From Silene conica (Eukaryota > Streptophyta > Magnoliopsida > Caryophyllales > Caryophyllaceae): DNA of 64,000 bases. The position numbers were made by a program, and so were the translations under genes. The DNA lies in assembly GCA_029255685.2 (NCBI GenBank), contig CM055318.2, positions 10,421,001-10,485,000 of the forward strand, written 5' to 3'. The notes under the pieces are model-generated. The model did no database searches, had not been told where the DNA came from, and saw nothing but the letters and a program-made list of their open reading frames with translations. Of the stretch, positions 34,791-48,746 are shown one piece after another (positions within the stretch are counted from its first letter, which is position 1; every line of letters begins with the position of its first letter).

Positions 34791-37700
34791 ATATACTACC
34801 AGGACTAATCAAGGGCACTCAATTTTGACGGTAAAAGTGTTGGAAACGTGGTCAATTTGTTGGCACCTTTACTCTTACTCAACCACACGCCTTTCTTATT
34901 TTGCTTCTTTTTCGTATTTCTGTTGTTTGCATTTAGTCAACAGTTTATTTAGTTATTTCCTATTTTGTTTACTCCTTGTTTTCACCTTGTGTGCATATTT
35001 ATGTGCACAATTAATTGGCTGATAAAAACAAAGTTGTGCACGTTCACATTCATGTTTGGCCGTTTGGGTCATGGGTTGCCATATTTATCCTAATTCGAAC
35101 GAAGGCATGTTAGGATTGGCGTATCGTGAACCAGCATATGGGAAGATGCTAGTCGGGTCTGGTTGTGCAAGATTGTCTTGACTTGGCCTATGGCTTAGTT
35201 GATTTGGGTTCGACTATATTAATAAAAACTTATGTATCAGGTTGGGAAAATCAGTCCTAACTCGAGATGGTTTAGGGGTAGGTTAAAGGGGCATGGTAGG
35301 ACTTAACTATCTCGTTAGAATAACCTCAAAGTTATATGGTGATTGACTGATTGGTCAAACAATATTCTAAATTTCATATGTTCAAAATGCATTCTTGATT
35401 CTTAGGATATATTGAAATGATAGTTTTACGTCCTGTTATATTCGACTTACTTTCAGCTTTCATTCTCACTTCAACTGATAAGCTTCTTTTAGCTTTATTC
35501 ATTAAATTTCAATTCGATTTAGTAAAGTTCATCTCTGTTTGATCCAAAACAACAATACTTTACAAGTAAAATTTGTTAAGGAGATGCTACATTGTCTTCT
35601 ACGTTGAAAAAACTACATCTCATGAATCATGTATTCTAGAAATATATTATATGTAGGTGTGAACATTATAGGTAGGGGTTGACAATTGTTATTATGAAGA
35701 GTAGAGTAAAAATTAAAAAAGCGAGGAAGCACAATAACTAACTTGAAGTTAGAGACAAAATCAATGAAAAGCAAAAGGGTAGTAGTAGTACTAAATGATA
35801 AGTTGATGGTAATGGAATGTAGTACGTGTTGGACCTTAGATTTGCGTGTAATGGTATACTTTTAAGTTGTAAGATACCATCATAAGTCCATCACTAATCA
35901 CTATCACTTTACTTAATTTACAGGACATTAATCACTAATGTGGGTAATGGGTTACTCACTCGTACCATAAGCTTTCAAATCAAGCCAGCTTCTTCAATTC
36001 ACTATGACCAAACATGGTGCATTGCAACAGTCCTTATTAGTCCCTACGTCCTACTAATCCAGGCCAACTTAGGATTTAATTTTTGGATTATGAAATGTTA
36101 ACAACAATTTTCTTAACAAAATTCCGAGTACAAGTCGGCGATATGACCAAATACAATGTGGCTTGAGCAGTTGAGCCTAGACCTTGCAAATGTGTCAATT
36201 GGTTTGCGTTAATTTCGGGTTTACAAGAGTCAAATTAGGTTATTTCAGGTTAATTATTATCAAATTGTTTATGGATAATAACCAGTGTGTAACATTGTAC
36301 ATTCAACCAGGTTACGTTGGGTCATATCAATTAGGTTTGGGGTCTGGAACGAAGCTAGCCTTGGCAGTGGCCCGCCCAACCCAGGCCTAGCTTCGTCTAT
36401 GGTGAAGGTTAAGCTCGGATATTAAGTTCGGGTGGTGGGCCAAGTACAGATCAAGTTATTCGAGCGAGGTTATTCAGTTCAGATTATTTTATTCAATCTA
36501 ATTGAGCCTAACGTTTAGACTCCGACCTATCTTATACAAGTAATACAAGGTGGTCTATTTTAAGAACTAGTAATTGAAATTATTCTAGATGAATATACAA
36601 AAATTGAAATAATCCCAAAGTTGACATAATTATAATGTGACGGTAGTGTGAAAGGAGGGCATTAGTCCTGAGGGTGTGGGACATTTTAAAAGGAGCAATA
36701 TGAAAGGCTGCCGTCAACGTAGGTTATTAATTTAGACAATGTCTAGATTACTTTAACGCGGCTATTCTCTATTCCCTAATGTGAATATCTGAATTTTTAA
36801 TTGCTAATTTAGTCAATCCTACTTACATTCAACGCTGTTTACACTTGCATTAATTTTGTTTATATATTACTAACTCCGTATTCAACAATTCCCATATTGT
36901 TTAAACTTTCAAGCTTTCTGTCTCTTATTTATCTTAGTTTGAATGTTTTGATTACGATGATGATTAGTTGGTGTCGGAGTTTCCTAGCACCGTCTTCCTT
37001 CCTCTGTTTCAAATTACTAGTCTTCCCTGTAATATACCGTGTTTACTTTTCTTTTGACTGAAAAAAAATACTTGTATATAAATAACAGTCATGATTAAGT
37101 ATAATTTATTTAGCACCGAGTATATTTCTTGTAACAATACTAGGAAGATGCCCGAGATATTATTCTTTACTTAAATTTTGTAAATACACTTTCTGTTAAT
37201 AAAAATATGTTTTTACACAATTTGTCTTGTTTAAGAAGATCTGAAATAAGACAGAGTAAATGGCGTCATTTTTAAAACAAATGTAATTATTTAAAGATAA
37301 AAGGTTATAAATAAAGCCGTCACTTTTAACCCTAAAAATATTGATAACATTTTATCAGAAAATAATAACATTTTATCGTAAAATGAGAACATTTTATCCT
37401 TCTTATTTCAGACGGGAAAAGCCCGTCTGAAATAAGAATTTGCAGTTTTTACCAGGCTTTTTTCATGATACAAGTCCTGTGATTTTTGTCGAGTGGTATG
37501 CAAAATTGCAAATCAATAGTGGAATTTCTTAACTAATAAGTTGAAGATTTCTATCTTATAAGATGAGGCATATGAGACTTTATAATACATAATTTGCGCA
37601 ATTTTACAGTATTTATCGTATTTACGTTTCAATTACTATGTGATGATTTCAATATTTCATGCATCTGCAATTTACACTCAATAATCTATCGGGTATGTCT

Positions 37701-39680
37701 AAAGTATAAGCAATCTTATGAGTGATGGAGCAAGGGGTTAACAGAGTAGCGGAACCCCTTTACAATTTACAAACAACATTTTTGAAACTTTTAGTTAAAT
37801 TTTTCGATTTTTTAGTGTTTCTTATATCATTATTGTTCACTCTCTTAAACTCTTCCGCCCCTTAAACGCGAATTTTGACTATGCTACTAATCCTCTGATA
37901 ATACTTTACCACAAACTTCTAAAAATTAGTCGTATAAATTGTACAGATTACAGAGTACTAATCAAGATATTTTAAAATTGGAGAGTGGAGCGTGAACCTC
38001 TTAATCATAAACCACAAATCCAGCAATTGGAACAGCACTTGTATTCAGTACTAATCAATACACATCAATCATAGAAGTTGTACGATGATCAGATTGATAG
38101 TCTATTTATCAGTCTCTATCAGTACTTTACTCTCAATTAATTTTTGTTGATGGTAGATAATTTTGCTTCCTTTTCTCACTAGAAAAAATTATCCCATTAC
38201 GCGTGATTTATTATCTATGGATCACATTTTAATAGAGGAGAAATAATTTACAATATAAATCTAAGAGCGTTTACTCTAAAATAAATTGACAATAGAGAAT
38301 TAATCATTGTTTTATAAAGTGATAATTTTTCTCATCTTCTATCAACGTGAGATAACACTCACATGTGAGACTTTTGGGTTCCTTCGCATTACGCGACTTA
38401 GTACCGACGGTATTTTTTGACCATCGCCAAGCAGAAGATCACATTAATCGGGTCACCAACATTTTTACTCTTAATCTCACCCTAATTATCTTGACCCACT
38501 TTCACCCTCCAAAGCAGAGGTCACAAACTAGGGGCATCAACCCAATCATTTTCCACTTATTTTCATTTTCCAACATTTCTAATCATTTATTATGTTCTCT
38601 ACCCCACCAATTAATGTAATAAACCAATAACACCTTGACATGTCAAAGATCACCAAAAAGGTCACCAACTGATTTTAGAATCCCAAATTATCACCAAAAT
38701 TAATACAAGGTCACTAGGTCACTAATATTAGTGTCTTAATTACGTAATTACCGGGACCTAACAAAATCGCGGCCTCAGTAGTCTTACCCTATTCATTTTA
38801 ATTACTAGACTAATACTACCTTATTGAAGACTCCCCTATTCAATAAACAAAGAGCGATAATTAAGAGGATAAATTATAAATAAAATGCAGCATAGATTAC
38901 AGTGCATTTCAAGTTGACAACATGAAATGAGAATAGTTATTGAGATGAAATGGTTAGCATGTGATCGCATCCTTATAATTTATGTGGATGACGGCATGCT
39001 TTTTTTTGCAGAATTATTGAGTCATTTACAAGCTACTCCGTATATGCTGTGCCTCCGCCCTTGGGACTGCTAACCCATCACTTTTCCATACATTCTTCTT
39101 TACTTGTATTTATAAACAAAACTAATTTATTATTTCAAAATATGAATAATCGTCTATTTATTAACGACATACTACATAATATAAAAAGTCGTTAATTTTA
39201 TTCACACAATCACACCACCTTCAATGATTGGATCAAAAACGTTCAAAGTCAGTACGGTCATAAAGGATTCGATCTCTAGTTTTTCCTATTTTTCTTATGA
39301 AGTCATTAATATTAAGAACAATGGAATGTCAAATTTCAATTATAAAATACAATCAAACATAAACACTCCGTATCAATTAATTTATAAAAGTAAGAAAGTC
39401 AAAAGATCTAGTACTCCGTGATCCATTTACTCCGTGAACCAATGGAGTGATTTGAACCTCGTAGGATGAGTAAAACAAGCTAATGTTGAAACTAATAAAA
39501 ACACTTTAAACATTAAACATTTACATTTATTTTAAAAAATGGTGCATATGACCAGTAAAATGATAAAATGATCCTTTTTTTTAAGTGTTAACTAATACCC
39601 AAAAGTAATCACTATTAATCAAAGATATCTATATTTTTCTAAAATATACGGCAAAAACCGCCACATAAGATAATTAATTA
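34791..39680. other. long intergenic stretch, no gene recognised
   Basis: Reading frames are short and unlike known proteins. Around 36180-36520 the sequence has the style of decayed hAT-type repeats (TTTCGGGT, GGCCCGCCC). A perfect hairpin lies at 37400-37438. No tRNA, rRNA or splice-supported gene was found. Confidence 0.4.
37400..37438. repeat. perfect 17-bp inverted repeat
   Basis: TTCTTATTTCAGACGGG is followed by a 5-base loop and its exact complement. Upstream sequence (37225-37395) shares ATTTTATCGTAAAATG-type segments with 61385-61560. It is probably the end of a MITE. Confidence 0.7.
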
Positions 39681-39912
39681 CTCCCTTCATTTTTTTTCCA
39701 GTTGATACATTTGCTTTTTGTACACTATTCACATGTTAAGCCCTTCAACTTTAATTTTCTTCCAATACATAAGAAAAAACATATTCATGTGACGTCTTGT
39801 TGAATTCGTTTTTACGAGTAAATTGAAAATATATAACTTTTATAATTTTTAAAAATATGTAGCTACAGATATTAAGTACTTAAGCACGTAAAACGTGCGT
39901 TGAACGAGGGAG
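39681..39912. mobile_element. Stowaway-like MITE
   Basis: CTCCCTTCATTTTTTT at the left and GAACGAGGGAG at the right, with TA on both sides. It is 232 bp. The inverted ends are short and imperfect. Confidence 0.6.
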
Positions 39913-41291
39913 TAATATTTATAAAAAGCAGAATGTGGACGTAGTTTTGAGTTTTGACAAGTTCACGTGTGATGGTAATTAGTAAGGTCAACTTGCACTT
40001 TATGGATCTCCTTGGGAATGAAGGACATAAGACATAAGAAAAGTAGTTAATTTTCAAGGTGAGAAATATTGATAATGTCTTCATGTGACTTGGAAATTAG
40101 ATCCGGCAAAGCTACCAATTCAGTCAAAACCGGATGAAAATAAGGAATGTCCCAATAAAATTGTGCCACCATAGATTTATTACAAGTTTCAACTCCTTAG
40201 TCGAGAACAACCTCGAAATGATACTCAACACACACTCCGTAGAATTCTTTTATATTTTATGAAATTACTTATTTTAATCAAAAATAAATAAATAAATAAT
40301 TGAAACAAGGAGTATGCTGAGAAAATCTATATCACTACATCGTGTATATATTCTCGTCCAATAGAATAATAATGCTAACTACAAAATGTCTACGTATGCT
40401 TGTTTTTCTTCACAACATTGTACGTTTTTTTAAAACCTGCATAAGCTCTACCAATCGTATATAATAAGTGTGGATCCCGTACAAGAAGAATGTACATTGT
40501 TCACTTAAATTATTAAACCCTAAAAGTCTAAAGTGAAGGGTATCTCATAAGTTGGTTAAATATGTTTGAAGTCTAAAGTAATCCACTTAAAAAATATAAA
40601 ATACATTGACTTTAGACTTGCTAATTAATGGTTGATAATAATATATAAGTTGTTATACAGTTGGAGTGTATTAAAATTAAAATTAAATTATGCGTTGATG
40701 AATATCTTAGCTTACACATAAATCCCTGACAACCCCAGGTGACGTAATTTAGAATTTTGTTAAAGAGTTTAATAAGAGTTGACTTTACAAACATATTCAA
40801 TTTATATTAATAAATTATAATCACCTTTCGAGTACATAAAGTATGCCAAAGAGAAGGGGGAATTAACTCTAGCATCCGAAGCTCTCGACTCTCGACTCTT
40901 GAGAATGCTTAAAGAACTAATCAAACTGCCGAGTACAAGGATTTTCAAAATATCGTCTTAAACAAGCATTTGTGATACACATGCGGCGGCCAAAACCGTA
41001 CTCCAATGGCATGAAAATTGACTTCTAAAATCACTTACCTCGCCATTTTCTCAAATTTGGCTTAGAATCAGAGGTTCTAATTAGAAGCGGATTCATTGTT
41101 CCCCTGCAGGCTCCAAACTATTACGACGACTGGGTGCATAAATAGCTCACAAATGAAGAATCTCATAATCGCTATATCGTATGTGAATTCAGGACTCCTA
41201 CTAAACTCCACATTTGTAAATACATCAAACAACTGAAAAATGTGAAACCGCAAAAACAAGTCTAGATGACATTACCAGCCATGTTAGCCTT
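39913..41291. other. no gene seen; 3' flank of the RRM gene
   Basis: AT-rich spacer. The 3' untranslated region of the minus-strand RRM gene probably occupies the last few hundred bases. No clear poly(A) signal was assigned. Confidence 0.4.
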
Positions 41292-44200
41292 CTAATATGG
41301 CCTAAATCTCCAGTCTGCTCTAGAAGGCCTTGAGCTGCTGACACCATAACCCCACTGTGAAGAAATAATTCAAAGATCAGGAAGTTCTTAGGTAAATAAT
41401 CAGAAACGATGAAAAGAATGGGAAGCGAAATCAAAATATATACAGAGGCAAGATTTCAGTTCGTTAAGTCAATCTAAATCTAAAAGGATGACTTAGAGGC
41501 TAGAGCTCCATGTAAAATCGAACCAAGTAAAGACTTTTTATACAAAAGGCTGAAGTCGTTTGTAACTTATTGTAAGACTACCTCACAGTTTAACTAAATA
41601 GTCACTCACTACAGGTTAATTAATCAAACATTATAAAGTAATAATAACAAAAGGGTCATCAAGTAAAAGGATCATTGTTGCTGATAAGTTGATTACAGGT
41701 TCAATAAACAGAAAACCATATATCCACATTCACGTTCAACCTGATTACCAACTTCAAATTTCATGTGCAAACACAATTACACCCAATGAGATGGGACAAC
41801 GAAATTACACAAGCCAAATTCAACATGCACCAAAAGTGGACCAAACTATCATATTTAGCCAAGAAAAACAGTAATCGCCGTACAAAACTATTCAGGATAC
41901 TTACATCGTCAAAATCCAGGTTTCCATACATTCTTCCATAAGTACGCATGGGACCATAGCTTCCATAAGGTTCAGAAATGTCCATCATGAGACCTCCACT
42001 AGTACCACCTTCGTCAACTGGGGTTGCTGAATCTATAGCAACCTTTAGGAAACGCAGATGAAAGATTAGTCAGCCAACAATCATGTACTAAAGTTAAAAA
42101 GATAAATCTTAGTAGCACTGGAAACTCAATCTATGTTACTCGAACTCTTCGTAATACTTCATGTACTCTCTGTTCGAAATCAACGCTTGGACATTTGATT
42201 TTATAGATTACTCTACATAAGAAAATGATTTTGTGGCAATGTGCAGTTTCGCTTTCACTTATCCAACTAAAATTTAACAAGATTGATGACTCCACACCAC
42301 GAGGATAAGAAAAAGGACAGATAGATCAAGTTGGATCAACACGAACAAACCATAAAACAGTGGGCTTACTGGCTGTCCTAAAATCTCATGAGAACGTCTC
42401 GCTACCCGATCTGCAACAGCATCTTCAGCAAAAGTAACAAAGCCAAAACCGCGATGACCAGATCTTTTTGGATCCTACAAGCAAACCACACATTGTCAAA
42501 GGACAAAAGAGTAGGCGAACCAGAAAGAATTCGATATTTCCAAATTCCAAGAAAAATCATTGTACATAGCATCATATAAACCATGTGTTGAGAGAAGAAT
42601 CCACCCCTCTGAAATCTTACTTTCGGAATATAAACATCTAAAATGCGACCAAATCTTCCAAAATACTGCTGGAGATCGTCTGTAGTTGCCTCCTGGGGGA
42701 GCCTTCCAACAAATATCTTTCTGCCAATTCCTCCTCTGATTGGATCCCCTAGCAATTCAGCATTTGATGTTATTTGATGTTTTCATTATGATATCTTCAC
42801 AAGCACAGGGGACAAGTAAGAAAGGATCTTACTTCCATAAGAAGAATTTGGACGATCATACAAGGTAGGAGCTCCTAGTGCTGCATATCTAGTAGAAGCA
42901 GCACTATTGTATGAATTGTACGCACCATAACCACCACGGGATGGTGCTCTACTTAAAGGTCGAAAATCATCTTCCTGGAAGCACAGTTGAATGCTTGTCA
43001 AGTCTCATTAAAAGGGAGCTCTTAAACATCACTGCCTCAAAAAAGAACCAGAAGAAAGTTTGCTATCCAAAAAGACCCACGCTTCAGAAGGAGAAACAAC
43101 AGAACTTAAACAAGGAAAGCAGAGAATTGCCTTTGGCGTCGCTCGATCAACTACTAAGGTCGAATCTCCCAGCTCATGAGTATCTTTCATCAGACTGTCC
43201 ACAGATTCTGTATCAAGCATATTATTTGAAGTTTGAAAGCAAATATCATTCATGTCTCTAAAAGCTAAGGTATCAACAAATCAACAATTAATTTGGGTTT
43301 TTGACAAGCTACTAGCTCCAGTTTTTTTAAGACTTGCATGTTTTTCAAAAAGTTTACAGGTTAAACATATGAAACTACCCGTAGAAGTGGATTAGCTGAC
43401 GGTTACGAAAAATACACTTATGTATGCTTCGTTACTTTATCAAGTAAATCTGAAATCTGAACAGAATTAAGGGTATGTTTAGATGGGGGATTTGGAGGGA
43501 AAAGCATGGGAGGGATTTGGAGAGATGAGAAATACTCTGTTTAGTTAGCAAAATGGAGGTAAAGAGATTTGGAGGGGAGAGAAAATGGATCCCTCCATTA
43601 CCTCACCCAAGCAATATTAATCCCCCTCCAAATCTGGAGGGAAAATCACCTTCTCCATCCCTCCCCCCTCGGGATGGAAGGAATTCATTTTCTTTGTTTG
43701 GTTAGTAAAATGATATTGAAGAATTTGGAGAAGAGGGAAAATAATGCTATTTCCCTCTAACAAGGCAAATTAAATCCCTCCAATAAAGAAGAGTTTTGGA
43801 CCTCCCCTTCCATTCCCTCCCTCCTTCCCCCTTCCCTCCTTTCCTCTTTTGGTACCTAAACAAGGCTCCAAGACATTCATAGTCCGTCCAATAATTGGGA
43901 GGTTTTAACTCCAAAACCACAAAAGAAAACCTCCATATTCTAATTCTATTCAGATACTCAGCCATTTGCAGAAATAATATGTCTATTAGTATAAGCAGGA
44001 AGTTACCGATAAGCTTACCTGAACTAGCAAAAGTAATAAATCCAATTCCACGGTGCCCTTTCGTGGTAGGATCCTACCAAAATTCAAACTTATGTTCAGA
44101 TAAACATGAAGATAAGAAGTGTATTGATGAATCCGAAAACATGAGCATGAGAACTTACCTTAGGCATGTAAAGATCAGTGATCTCTCCATATTTCTCAAA

Positions 44201-46678
44201 ATGGCTGTTCAAACGGTTACAGAATAGATAGGAATGAGCACAAGGAACAACAAATAAATCATACATCACAGTCTCACAAATGATAAAAGTTATGACAGTA
44301 TCTATTTCAAGGTCCAACGTACAACATAAAAATGTACCTTCGAAAGGTAGATTCAGTAACCAAGGGAGCTATCCTCGCCACAAAAATTCGGGTTATCTTT
44401 TTTGAAGATGACCGAAGCATCTCTTCCTGCAAACACCTCGACATTAAGTTGAAAGAAAACCAAATAATTCAAACAGAGACAATACAGTAGCAATTCCCTA
44501 AAAAAGAAATGACAGAGTTAAAAACACTAGATAAGGTGAGTTTCAATTGTTTCAGTATAAATTGCCTTCGGTGTTGCCACTTTTACTTCCAGAGCTCTGC
44601 CGCCAAGGATATGCTCACTAGATAACGCTTTCTGAAATCCAGAAAAGAGATTCAATCATTCAATTTACAACTGGAAGCATGATATGAAAGATATTTTTTG
44701 CAAGGGATCAAAGAGGTCACAAATTTTAAGATTGTCACCTTAGCATCCTCAATAGATGAGAAAGTGACATAGCCAAATCCACGTGACCTCCCAGTATTGC
44801 GTTCCTAAGATCAGTACAAGAGAAAATACAAAATCAGTGAGGTGAAAGTGGAACCCAACAGCTGAAAGTTGTTTCAGTTCAACAACTAGCCAAATGAAGA
44901 AAACACTCTCTACTTCCCAAAACACTACTGTAGTAGGAGAAAAGGAAGAATTTGAAAACAAATAAACAACAGCAAGACAGTGACTTCATATCATCACAAA
45001 GAGTCAAAGACAGCAATATGTGCAGGTGTTTAAAATCAGAATTTTGATGTAATAAACTGAGATAACTATTAAACGCACACTGTGAATTACAATCATGTAG
45101 AAACATTTATCCACTACAGCCTTCAGATTAATCAAAAGCCCCTAGTTATAATTCCCACTCTGTGTCATCTACTTTTATTTACATCTAGCCTTTCAATTGA
45201 TATACACTGATATTAGTTTTAGAAGGAACGAGGCACACCAAGATGAAAAGGGCCCAAGGTGACAAGGCGCTGGGCATAGGGCTGAACAAGTTTAGGTTCT
45301 GACCGTAAAAATGGACCGGACCCAACCCGTACCGGATTGATTAAGGTCCGTCCTCCATCCACAGTTTTTGAACATTTCATTATTTTAAATTTCAAAAAAT
45401 GAACATATAGTTTAGTACACACTAGGGACAATATACCAAAGAGAAGGGAATACTAAAAGAACTAGCAGAAAATAAAAATGGGATTGCATAGTAGATTAGT
45501 AGTGACTAAAGTGCTACCCTGGCTGCCCTGTCTATAAAGAGCACTTGAGAGTTAAGGCACAATGAGGCGTTAATTACTCCGTGCTTTTTTAAACTAAGAC
45601 ATACCTAAACAATTGGGAAAAAAACATTATGAAATAAATTATTCCGTAGTTAAAAAATTTAAAAAATGCAATACAGAGGCAAGATTTAGAAAGAAAAGGA
45701 TAGTGCGACATTGGGGATGAGCAAATGCATTGCATAGTACCCCCCAGGCCCCCAACTGTAGACTATAGTGCTTTTGTTATTGATCAAAATAAAAAGATTA
45801 CACCGCTTTAAATATTGCTTATTGCTTATGAGTTATGACGACCTATAAAAGATACAGAGTATGTATGAGCATGTGAAGATTAAAATTCAAAAACCAGTTG
45901 CACGTATAGCTACTCAAATAAATGGAATACTAATTGTACTCCAATTTGATCATCTCATTTGAAGTTAAATGACTGTAACTATTGATTTCTCTAAATATAT
46001 GTAGAGATTTAGAGTATGTTTAACCAAATATGATAAAAATGAGTTTTGAGAATAGAAACACCAAATTGCTGCTTCGGTTTTTCTGGGCGAAAAGATGGTA
46101 TTTGACCTTTTGAGAGTTTATTTTTAACTTTCAAATATATTAGGTGTTTGGCCAAAAAGTGCTTTTAAGTCCAAAAACACTTCGAAAAGTCGGGCCTAAC
46201 ACACACTTAATATACCTAATTTCATATCATCAATATCTGTTTAAAGTTATAGCTACTGCATACTTTGAGGAAGTATTGGTACAAGTTGATGCAAGATTGC
46301 CAATTAACCACCAAAGTCCAATAACTACAACAAAAATGAGACTAATGGAGTAATTATCTGCGTATCACAATTTAAAACTTTCGAAGTACCAGCAAACAGG
46401 TTCAAAAATGCAAGATCAAAACCCATTATCAACTAATTAATAACAACGTTTCGTAAACTAATACAGTAAATCATAAAATACCTTCATTACAACGCAGTCC
46501 TCCAATTCACCGAACCTAATCATGTATTCCTGCAACCCAGTGGTATCAATATCCCATGGGATACCAAGAACCTACAACCAACCCCGATATTTGGACAAAA
46601 TAAGTAAACACTCGCATAAAAAACACCATACCAATCACAGATAAAAGAGATTGCACTCACCACAAGCTTTCTGTCCAT
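41292..46678 (-). CDS. three-RRM hnRNP/Musashi-DAZAP1-like RNA-binding protein
   Basis: Exons (minus, 5' to 3'): 46661-46678, 46482-46571, 44739-44804, 44566-44631, 44338-44426, 44159-44204, 44019-44073, 43131-43207, 42833-42974, 42621-42748, 42370-42474, 41905-42042, 41292-41354. They total 1083 bp and encode 360 residues without a break. RRM1 (about 3-78) has VVLGIP and RSRGFGYVTF. RRM2 (about 93-169) has RIFVARI and HRGIGFITF. RRM3 (about 226-303) has KIFVGRL and HRGFGFVTF. Between RRM2 and RRM3 lies a Gly/Tyr/Ala linker (GGYGAYNSYNSAASTRYAAL), and the tail is YG-rich, ending RPSRADWRFRPY. These are marks of a conserved plant hnRNP-like family that binds single-stranded RNA, probably in the nucleus. 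Introns 4 and 8 have GC-AG borders, and the rest are GT-AG. Intron 2 is 1.68 kb. The start MDRKLVVLGIPWD is typical because RRM1 begins at once. Confidence 0.93.
43470..43869. mobile_element. MITE in intron 7 of the RRM gene
   Basis: Left GGGTATGTTTAGATGGGGGA and right CTTTTGGTACCTAAACAAGG are imperfect inverted repeats. The interior is GGAGGGA-rich at the left and TCCCTCC-rich at the right. No clear target duplication was found, so the ends are approximate. Confidence 0.5.
45262..45400. mobile_element. possible hAT fragment in intron 2 of the RRM gene
   Basis: Begins TAGGGCTGAACAAGTTTAGG and contains GGACCGGACCCAACCCGTACC, the style of hAT non-autonomous ends. The other end and the duplication were not located. 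Confidence 0.3.
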
Positions 46679-47200
46679 GATCACGATAAACGGAAGCGCG
46701 ACAAAGGCGAAGAAACCTTAAGACGAAGCTGCAAGGAAACCTCAAAAGACAAAACTTTTTTAACTCTTATCTCTCCGCGAAATCTCAAGAACTCTCACCA
46801 CACCTCCCTTTCCTCTTTCTCTCCTCTCACTCTCGTACCCTGCACATGATAAGCACACCTCTTTCTCACTCACATACATCATCATTGGCGATTTCATTGT
46901 ACCACTAATAATCGAACTCACAGCCTAATTTATCGATTGTCTAATCGATTGATATCTCAGAATAGTTATTGTGAATCAATTGAATTGATAATCATAAATG
47001 ACGACAGATTGGGGAAAATTCCACAGAAATAATTGAAAACTAGTTGAAAATTAGACGAGTTCGACGAAATTGTTTACCTTTAGGACTGTAAATGATAAAT
47101 TGGAAACCCTAAAATTGTTTTTCCTCTTTCACTCACGTTGATTTCCCCCGATATCTCTCTCGCTACTCGCGGTGGCTAATTTGCGCTGCTGTAACTCTTA
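46679..47200 (-). promoter_or_regulatory. 5' leader and promoter region of the RRM gene
   Basis: The minus strand has a telo-box-like TTTTAGGGTTTCC (about 47099-47111) and a likely leader intron from 47077 (AAAG/GTAAAC) to 46840 (CATGTGCAG/GG). The leader around 46750-46835 is GA-rich. Leader introns and telo boxes are common in plant genes for RNA-binding proteins. The exact start site was not assigned. Confidence 0.45.
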
Positions 47201-47238
47201 CAGTTTGTTTTTCCCCGTTTACGGCATTTGGTTGGGAT

Positions 47239-47745
47239 TTGAGGTGGCCACAAGTCCACGAACACGACTCCGGGTGGGCTGAATTAACCCAACCTGGAAA
47301 CATGGTCGTGTAACTTAACACCGATTCGATTTAAGGATGTCTTATGGTTCGACATGACTTGAATATCAGCGGTCCAAGTCCGATTAAAACGCGTCTCGAT
47401 ATTGAGCTGGCTCGATACAAACCCGTATAAATTGATGACCTGACAACTATGAAGTTTAACTTGATTAAAATGAAAGTGATTTTGTTTATATTCATACATT
47501 TGACTTAATAATGAAGTAATTAAACGAAATAGTAGTTAAAAACCAAATTTAATATTAAAAAATTGAAATAACGTGATAAAAATAACGGGATAATGATCCG
47601 ACCCAAATCAGACCCGGCCCAATACATCACTTGACCCGAACCCGACCCGTTTCGTTCTGAAAGGTTGGCTGACCTAATATGACCCAAACGAGATATGACT
47701 TGGCTCAACCTAAACCCGAGCCGACTGGCCTGAGCACCACCTCTA
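47239..47745. mobile_element. hAT-type MITE upstream of the RRM gene
   Basis: The left end TTGAGGTGGCCACAAG and right end GCACCACCTCTA are inverted, of the TAGAGGTGG type frequent in plant hAT elements. The interior is rich in GACCCG and GGCCC words. The 8-bp flanks match poorly, so the boundaries are tentative. Confidence 0.5.
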
Positions 47746-48746
47746 GCTGTGTGGTATGTGGTAAGTTGATCGGGTTAGTTTAGGCGAGAATTTAACTTGA
47801 ACAAATTGACATTTTGGAGTGGACCAAGTCTAGTTAAAGTAAACAAAATATTCAATTAATGCTTCAAAAGGGTTGGGGATCAAGGCCGGGTTAGGGTTAG
47901 GTCTGGTGATCATTAGTTCATTCTTAGATGTAACGAGCCAAATATTACCTGACCCATTATTGAATTCTTCGCAAGTTGTCTTGTCTCATTATTATCGGTT
48001 CACCTTATATGTACGATAAGAAGCATTTTAGTTTGTAGTGTAAACAACATGATACAGACCAAGTAGTATATTATAAAGATGATGCTTAATGAATTTATGC
48101 TAGAATTACTATGTCAAGTCACTGTTCTTCCACATTTAATTTCAATTGCTCAAGTTCGTTTTAATATGTTCATTTCATTTTAATTTAAGTTACATCAATT
48201 TAGTTTAACTCAAATTATTTTCGTTTTAAATTATAGGAACCACAATTATCTCGGTATGCTAAATTATGAAGAATAAAGTGGATATGCTCTGAAGTCCTAA
48301 ACTCATTAGCAAGTCAATCACTTTTCCCATATAAATAAATCGATATGTATATTCCAGCTTAACCTAATCTTCACAACTAGTAAGATATTTACATTGCAAA
48401 ACGAGGTGTCAAGTCTTTTACATACTCAATAGGTGATCTTCAATAATTAGGTTGATGCAAATGACATTGTCCGTGTATATATATCCAACGAGTGATCCGA
48501 GTAGACGACAATGACGAGCGACCTCAAGACTGGACATGAGTACTAAAAGCTCGGCCCTCATCGAAGTACATATACCCCGCAAGAGAAGTACTAATATGTA
48601 CTCCGTATGTAGCTAAAAGAACGTTTACATTTACAAGGTCTAAGCTAAATAAATACATATACACTTTAGAATAGATATAAATTAATAAATACAACCGTAA
48701 AAGATGAGATAATTAAATGAAAAGATTGCATAAATGGCAAAATTGA
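47746..48746. other. no gene seen; 3' flank of the remorin gene
   Basis: AT-rich spacer. The untranslated end of the minus-strand remorin gene probably lies in the last 200-300 bases. Confidence 0.4.

Noticed and set aside
44527-44565. extension of RRM exon 4 past the GC donor
   Set aside because: The frame meets a stop within 14 codons and would break the join to the RRM2 exon, which otherwise continues in frame with the family sequence.
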